Positions 58,510 through 64,000 of a stretch of DNA of 64,000 nt are shown here, in pieces; position 1 is the stretch's first letter, and each line of letters opens with the position of its first letter. The stretch is from Prillingera fragicola. Taxonomy: Eukaryota; Basidiomycota; Tremellomycetes; Trichosporonales; Trichosporonaceae. The translations under genes were made by a program, and so were the position numbers. The notes below the pieces were generated by a model. The model ran no database searches and was not told the DNA's origin. It saw nothing but the letters and a program-made list of their open reading frames with translations. The stretch spans positions 1,612,001 to 1,676,000 of the forward strand of contig BEDY01000001.1 of NCBI GenBank assembly GCA_002335605.1. The letters are read 5' to 3'.

Positions 58510-59476
58510 ATGAGCGAGCCCCAGTTCTTCGAGACTATCTCAAAGGTAAGTAGCTGCAGTCTTTCTGCTTGCTGGGTCACAGCTGCAGCAGTAGCTTCTC
58601 AAGTACCCACATCCCCACAGCAGCTGACCCCACTCCAAGTCGTTTGTCGATGTCCCCATCACCGAGCAGGGTGTGGACACTGCCGCATTCCTGGAGGCAT
58701 CCGAGAACCTGGTCAAAATCTTTAGTAAGTCTAGTGGGGGTTAAAGTAGCCCAAGACGTCCCACCAAGCAGCACCAGTTAATGAGTAGCGCTCTTTGGCA
58801 ACCCCGCGTTCGCGGTCGTGCAGAACGACCTGACTGGCAACATCACCGTGAGTCTCCTGTTTGAGGGTCTGGGCTGCTCGCATGTCTCGCGCACCAACGT
58901 GACTTCGTCACCGTTACGCGACCTCCCTGCACGCCCTCTTCCCGACCCCCATGACGTTAGCTAACACCGCCTGCAGAAAGTCCGCAACTACTACCTCGCC
59001 AACCCCGTCGCTGCCGCCACCCTCGAGTCGCTCCTCGCGCACGACAAGACCACCCACCCGAAGCAGAAGGAGCGCGTTGCCACTGATGCTCTCATGTGGC
59101 TCCTCCGTGGCCTCAAGTTCACCTCGCAGGGTCTCCGCCACAATGTCAACGACGAGAAGGAGGAGCTCTCGGCCTCATTCACCAAGGCATACGAGGGATC
59201 GCTGAAGAAGTACCACGGCATGATGGTCCGCCCTATCTTCTACGTGAGTGTCTTTGTTTTGAGACTAAGACCGAACTCAAAGTACCCCCACGCGGACGCG
59301 CACTGACGCCGCAGCTTGCAATGAAAGCCTGCCCCTACCGCGCAACCTTCTACCCCAAGCTCGGCGAGCCCCAGGCCGAGGTCCTCCCGAAGCTCGAGGC
59401 ATGGCTCTCCGCCCTCGAGAAGATTGTCGAGAAGGAGTCCCAGGTCTTCAAGGCCGGCGGCTACGGCGAGATCTAA
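58510..59476 (+). CDS. Glycolipid transfer protein (GLTP)
   Basis: Carries glycosphingolipids between membranes in the cytosol. About 200 residues from five exons. Start MSEPQFFETISKSFVDVPIT; TAAFLEASENLVKIF joined to TLFGNPAFAVVQNDLTGNIT then KVRNYYLANPVAAATLESLL. This holds the sugar-recognition Asp/Asn region (VQNDLTGNITK) seen in GLTPs. DALMWLLRGLKFTSQGL supplies the conserved Trp and Leu-rich helix, then KKYHGMMVRPIFYLAMKACP with YRATFYPKLGEPQAEV. The His of KYH matches the head-group His. All key positions are present, so a functional GLTP fold is likely. Introns are 60-130 nt, longer than the window norm. The donor lipid (glucosylceramide being the usual fungal one) is inferred. Confidence 0.9.
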
Positions 59477-59680
59477 GCCCCCTTCTGGGGCACAACTTGG
59501 ACAGCTCTTGGGCTGCGATACGAGGAACTCTCGTGCGGATACGAGTCGACTCCACACCATTATCATACGGGCGACGCAATGCATCGCATAACTAGATTGG
59601 CTGCGCGGCGCCGAGGCTGCGGCCATATCACTTTATACATCTACTGAACTCTTCCGTGCTCCACAGCTAAGCTACAGCGC

Positions 59681-60817
59681 CTAGACCATAAGAATAGCCT
59701 CGTGGCCAGCAGCATACCGTCCACCCTTGGTATCAAACTTTGCCAGTGTGTCGTGGATCTCCTTGAGGTCCGCAGCGTCGAGCTTGAAGTTGGCCGACTC
59801 GGTGTTCTTCACCACGCGCTCGACGTTGGAAGAGCCGGGGATCGGCACGGTCTGTCCTGTCAGCAGCGCCAAGGTGGGGAAGGGAGACTCACGTAAGGTG
59901 ACAATGACAAGACCCAAGCCAGCGCAAGCTGCGCGGCAGTGAGGCCCTTGCGGGCAGCAATCTCGTCGAGAACATCCACAAGCTTGAGGTTGTGGTAGAA
60001 CATGTCGCCCTGGAAGCGCGGCATGTGCTGCAGCATGGATCCCTCGGGGATATCCTCAGGCGTCTTGTATGTGCGTGTCAGGAACCCGCGGCCCAGGGGG
60101 GAATAGCAGTAGACGGGGGTCTGGGTCTCGGCGCTCCAGGCGATAACGTCCTTGACGTCCTGCTCGTAGCTCCAGAGCGAGACTTCAATCTCGACGACCG
60201 AAATCTTGATGCCCGCCGCGCCAAGGGTGCGGAGCGTGTTGGCGCTGACCTCGCTTGCGCCCAGGGCCGTGAAGAGGCCTTCTTGGCGGAGAGCGTCAAA
60301 GGGAGCAAAGTATGCCGCCGGGTCCGCTGCGGCGGCGGGCTCGATGCGGGCAGGGAGGTAGACGTCGATGGGGACCGAGGGACCGAGGAGCTCCCTGGTC
60401 TTTTTCAGGAGTTCGCGGTTGATGTCAATGCTACAAATCGTCAGTAGTCGCTCGTGGTGTGGTACTCACTCATTGGTAGGCTGCATGTCCTTTATGCCAC
60501 CCTTGACGACGAGCTGGATCTTGCCAATGTACTCGGGGTACTCCTTGAAGAACCTGCCGATGAGCTCGAGGTTGGCAAACGCCGTGTCGCCGACGGGGGG
60601 CTGGCCGTAGAACGTCGCGGTAGACCACGAGGTGGCGCCGGCGTCGGCGGCGGCCTTCATTGCCGCAAAGGCTTGGGCCTCGGGCGGAGGGGTCGGCGTC
60701 CAGGTGAGCTGCATCAGGCCGAGACTGGGGTGTCAGTGATGGGGGCGTGGAGGGGAGAAAGACGTACCCGACGCGACCAACCTGCTTGTCGGCAAGAGTG
60801 ACGGTGGGGATGGGCAT
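59681..60817 (-). CDS. Aldo-keto reductase, pyridoxal reductase (Plr1)-like
   Basis: NADPH-dependent reductase; Plr1 reduces pyridoxal to pyridoxine. About 330 residues, four introns. Start MPIPTVTLADKQVGRVG, then LGLMQLTWTP, MKAAADAGATSWSTATFYGQ (the usual Asp-Thr-A-x-x-Y site is Ser-Thr-Ala-x-x-Tyr here), IQLVVKGGIKDM with the catalytic Lys, VPIDVYLPARIEPAAAADPA, LGASEVSANTLRTLGAAG, SVVEIEVSLWSYEQDVKDVI, PVYCYSPLGRGFLTRTY and TVPIPGSSNVERVVKNTESA. The Plr1 call rests on the start and the overall motif order. The Asp of the catalytic tetrad appears as Ser in the usual D-T position, which is odd for the family. The TATA-like string at 60891 lies about 75 bp upstream. Confidence 0.83.
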
Positions 60818-61332
60818 GCTGGGGACGAGACTGGCGCTAAAGACTGCTGGGGAGGTAAGATGAAGGTTGCTCGCTGCTCGCGACTCGGTCTATATAAGCT
60901 CCCTAACCTCCACATGTGTGCCTGATTTCGTTCGGTCACCGAACTTTGGGCCGGTGGAGGCCTCCATTCTGGTGGAGAGCGCACCCCGGCCAGCCGGGCA
61001 TCGGTCGCGCAGGCTATTTGCAGGCTATGCATTGGTAAGAGGGTTGAGCAAGTTCTGAGAGATTGAGCCGCGCCAATGAGAGAGAGATGTGGCATGTAGT
61101 GTGATACTAAGATACAACTGCCGAAATACGCGTGTACGTCCGAGCCAACATGGCGTCGATCACTCGCTTCTGGCATCGTATCCGCTGGGAGGGACATGAA
61201 GTGATCCGTCCACACTTCGAGGTGCCTTGTGGTGGGGGATACAAGCTTAGGCGTGCGTTTCTTCGTACTCTATGCACAGTCTATAATCCAGTCTACGATG
61301 ATATGCTGCTAAAGATAGCGCGTGCTTCAGGC
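60818..61332. promoter_or_regulatory. Intergenic: aldo-keto reductase promoter side and GH5 3' end
   Basis: 515 bp between two minus-strand genes. Contains the TATA-like site; no gene. Confidence 0.45.
60891..60897 (-). promoter_or_regulatory. TATA-like element of the aldo-keto reductase gene
   Basis: CTTATATAG on the minus strand, about 75 nt before the ATG at 60817. Its position fits a short leader. Among the clearest core-promoter strings in the window, but still only a sequence match. Confidence 0.4.
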
Positions 61333-62944
61333 TCAGCAAAGCGCGGCAGCACTACACGTCTTCACTCCCTGCTCAAATCCATGATCCCACTGCCACCCCG
61401 CGCCACCCATCGGACCGTTGCGCGTCTCCGTTTCGGCCTTGCGGCGCCGACTCCACTGCTGCACAAAACCGAGTTCATGTTGTCCCGGAGAAGATAGAAA
61501 CATGAGCTGGTCGTCCCAACCCTGCTTGAAGGCTAGGTTGAAGATCTCAGGACTTGGGTTGCCGCCGTGCTGCGACCAGTAACCGCAGTGCGCGTCTGGG
61601 GTCAGCGTCGAGCTGGAGGGGAAAACTCACTGCACCCCTGTTCGCAGGCCGAGTCGCGCGCTTGAGGAGGCGGTGATTGAAAGCGTTTTCGTACAAGTGA
61701 CGCAGGCAGAATCTTGGCCTGCCCAGCGTTAAGCGCTGACCAGCCAGCATCCCACGGCCGGTCGGTCTTCAGCGTCCAAAAGTAGTACCCAGCTGCCGAG
61801 TTGTCGTACATCTCCAGCTGAGCTGCCACCCATTCGCGCTTTTGTGCATCTTTCTCTCCGTCAGGTGTGCCTTGTGGGAGACACGAGTCGTCAAGCCCAG
61901 CACTCCATTCGCCAACGACGAGTGCGCCGTTGGCCTGGCGGCACCATTCGCCAAACTGATGGCAGAACTCGTGCCGCAGCTTGTCGGCGTGTTGTCGACC
62001 TGGCATGGCACGGTCACATGCGTCAAAGCAGCGATACAAGTGGTGGTCGAGGACGACAAAGTCGGTACGACCCCCGACCCACTTCGAGTACCACGCCGTG
62101 TCCCACGCATCGCTGACGTAAATCGGAAAGTCTGGGCCAGCGATGGGTCGAATCTCGTTCAGCATAGACTCGTACCATCCCATGAGCTTATCGTTGTTTG
62201 CAGGCTCATTGAGAAGCTCGAGACCCACGACCGTCGGGTTGCTGGCAAACGTCGAGGCGAGGAAGCGGAGGGCGACCGACGTCTGCGCCAGATTGGACCG
62301 TTTGGACCAAAAGTTGACCTTGCCGGTGGACAAACCAGAATGGGCTGCGCGTGTCAGTGATGCCGTTTGCCGAACTTCTCACCATCAGTGTTCTGCGCCC
62401 CTGGTGCGGCGTGCAGGTCAATCAGCACGCCTAGACCTTCTCTTCCTGCCCGGTCGATGGCAGCAAGGATACGCTGCCACGCCCCCTGGTATACTGATGC
62501 AAAGTTCTCAAACTCTGTCCCCTTTAAAATGTCAGGAAGACCACCAACGAGGTGATAGTACGCAATCTTGAGATCAGCACCGAGCCATGAGAACCTCCCA
62601 CTCACAGGCAAGCGGACCGTATTGAAGCCCCGCTGCTTGATCCAGTTCCAGTCGGCATCCGACACCCAGGTGTCCCAGTGGTGCTCCATAGCTGCCTTGG
62701 CATTGGCTCCCCGGGCGAGATCATAGTCGCTACGCTTTGGTTCGGCCGCAGTCTGGTACAGCTGGGTTGCGAGCCAGTCTTCGGTCGTAAACCATGAACC
62801 GAAATTGAGGCCGCGTTGCTTGCGATAACGAACAAGGGCTTGCTCAAGCGGAATAGGCGCCGGCCCTGGCGGGAATGCTGGGGAGCTTGAGGATGAGGCA
62901 TTAGATGCGTTTGCTTTCGTTTTGAGCTTGTCAAGGAGACCCAT
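61333..62944 (-). CDS. Cytosolic GH5-family glycosidase (exo-beta-glucanase-like, YBR056W-like)
   Basis: About 500 residues from three exons; the last (ending at 61333) joins GCEQGC-like sequence to NAHCGYWSQHGGNPSP. Start MGLLDKLKTKANASNASSSS has no signal peptide and no membrane span, unlike secreted Exg enzymes; the same head is seen in the yeast cytosolic YBR056W group. The fold reads: RGLNFGSWFTTEDWL, DWNWIKQRGFNTVRLPVSGR, GLGVLIDLHAAPGAQNTD, VVGLELLNEPANNDKLMGWY with the acid/base Glu of NEP, FVVLDHHLYRCFDACDRAMP, GALVVGEWSAGLDD with the nucleophile Glu, and GYYFWTLKTDRPWDAGWS. Both catalytic glutamates are present. The substrate is probably a beta-glucoside made or stored inside the cell; sequence does not tell. 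Confidence 0.87.
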
Positions 62945-63187
62945 GATGAATGAAGAAGCAAAGCATGGAGAGTACGCGACGACTGTACTGCCTCTGCGTA
63001 TCCCTGTGGTGGCCAATGTTGGTGAGTGGTACTGTTCCTGAGCTACGTCACAGGTGGTGGTGCCTGGCTGGGCGTGTCACTCGACCCAGGTTTCAGGTAG
63101 ACATGGCGGTCTGCAGCTCAGCCTCTCCCCTCCGTCCCCATTTCCTCCTCTCTCCACTACTCCCCTCCTCTTCACACTGCATCCACC

Positions 63188-64000
63188 ATGCCAAACGTAC
63201 GTGCACAGTAACAGTTGAGCGTGAACTGACAGTCAGGACGTAGAGGACCAACGCTCCTTTGTGAGCACGCAGACGCTCCATCCCGGGCCAGACACCATCA
63301 CCAGTGAGAACTCGGTACCAACTTTTCCTCCGCTAACCGCAAGGCCTGGTGAAGCGTCTTCGAGCTCTTATGAACCGACTGCTGCCCGCCCAGGTTGAGC
63401 TTGACAGCATCACTGACCCCACTTCGAGTATCATTACCAATGAGGTGGTTAAGAGTAGGTATCCGACACTGAACTACACGCACTTTGCTGACGCGACAGT
63501 CTTTATGGCTGCTGGTGGAGACTTTAGCGAGGCTGTCCCCTTCTGGTAAGTGACATACACCTGGCCAGAGTTTGACAATCAAAGTCTTCTCCGTGCCCGT
63601 GCCCTGTTCATCTCCGATGGCCACCTCTACCCCGCCGACCGTGACGAGAACCAAGGCCGCGCGACGGCTTGCGAAGTTATCGCTCGCCGTATCACCCACC
63701 ACATTCCCTCCAACCGCCTGCAGAGCGTCATGAGTACCCGCTACCGCTACCGTGAGAGTGACGGCGACGCGTCCGCTCCTACGTGCGCGCTCGAGCTCGC
63801 CATTGATGCCCAGTGCACGGTATGTGGCAGACGTAAACCGTTCTGACGAGCCAGATCTTCCTCAGTTCCAACGAGACCCAGGCCGTTATTAACCGCCTGT
63901 GGTCTGGCGAGTGGGTCCAGCAGAACAATGAGAATGACGACATCGACTACACCGAGTACCACCGCTCTGACGATCCTTCGTTCTGGTCTCACATTGACCC
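63188..64000 (+). CDS. YVC1: Yvc1-type vacuolar TRP channel, N-terminal part (runs off the window)
   Basis: Calcium-permeable TRP channel of the vacuole membrane. Only the cytosolic N-terminal region is in the window. A 9-nt first exon (63188-63196, MPN) precedes a 40-nt intron. Next are LHPGPDTITS, LVKRLRALMNRLLPAQVELD, SITDPTSSIITNEVVKSFMA, AAGGDFSEAVPFCLLRARAL, YPADRDENQGRATACEVIAR, RITHHIP and LELAIDAQCTIFLSSNETQA, then GEWVQQNNENDDIDYTEYHR to the edge. The block DPTSSIIT-AAGGDFSEAVPFCLL-R and the NQGRATACEVIARRI block match the fungal TRPY N-terminus. The membrane channel itself should lie just past 64000. It shares a 243-bp promoter with the GH5 gene. Confidence 0.72.

Overview
This is a gene-dense nuclear segment of a fungus. 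Nearly every gene is broken by short GT-AG introns, mostly 35-60 nt, often with a CTAAC/CTGAC-like branch site just before the acceptor. The best-conserved products are eukaryotic and fungal: a Swr1 ATPase, a Fus3/Kss1-type MAP kinase, heat shock factor, a metacaspase, a Kre9/Knh1-type wall protein and a vacuolar TRP channel. High GC, tiny introns and 5' micro-exons, and the kinase's similarity to Cryptococcus Cpk1, suggest a basidiomycete yeast of the Tremellomycetes, possibly Trichosporonales. That placement is inference.

Layout. 1-14.9 kb: SWR1 (minus, runs off the left edge), the ER SNARE USE1 (+), a flavocytochrome b2-type L-lactate dehydrogenase (-), an unknown multi-pass membrane protein (-), a GPI-type Kre9/Knh1-like wall protein (+) and mitochondrial seryl-tRNA synthetase (-). 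15-31 kb: a divergent GATA-finger protein (+), the pheromone-type MAPK (-), an SRRM1-like PWI splicing factor (-), a KDM3-type JmjC demethylase (+), a short-chain dehydrogenase (+) and a small Kgd4/Ymr31-like mitochondrial protein (-). 31-47.5 kb: a SET-domain protein with four tandem SUMO-interaction-like motifs (+), POP1 (+), HSF (+), a degenerate alpha/beta-hydrolase-like protein (+), metacaspase (-), eIF2B delta (-) and a RING protein (+).

48-64 kb: a Tom6-like import subunit (-), a PITH protein (+), uracil phosphoribosyltransferase (+), a membrane alpha/beta hydrolase (-), a GDS-motif protein with an N-terminal YVPPHMR motif (-), class 2 dihydroorotate dehydrogenase (-), a glycolipid transfer protein (+), a pyridoxal-reductase-like aldo-keto reductase (-), a cytosolic GH5 glycosidase (-) and the start of a Yvc1-type TRP channel (+, runs off the right edge).

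The genes are mostly independent housekeeping, chromatin/RNA, stress and membrane-lipid functions. The only visible functional pairing is de novo (DHODH) and salvage (UPRT) pyrimidine synthesis about 5 kb apart. I see no transposon, CRISPR array, tRNA, rRNA or biosynthetic cluster. I found no clear new multi-gene system; the interesting points are gene-level: micro-exons, SIM arrays, degenerate catalytic motifs and unusual extensions. Exon boundaries were read by eye from splice consensus and protein similarity and were not tested against transcripts.
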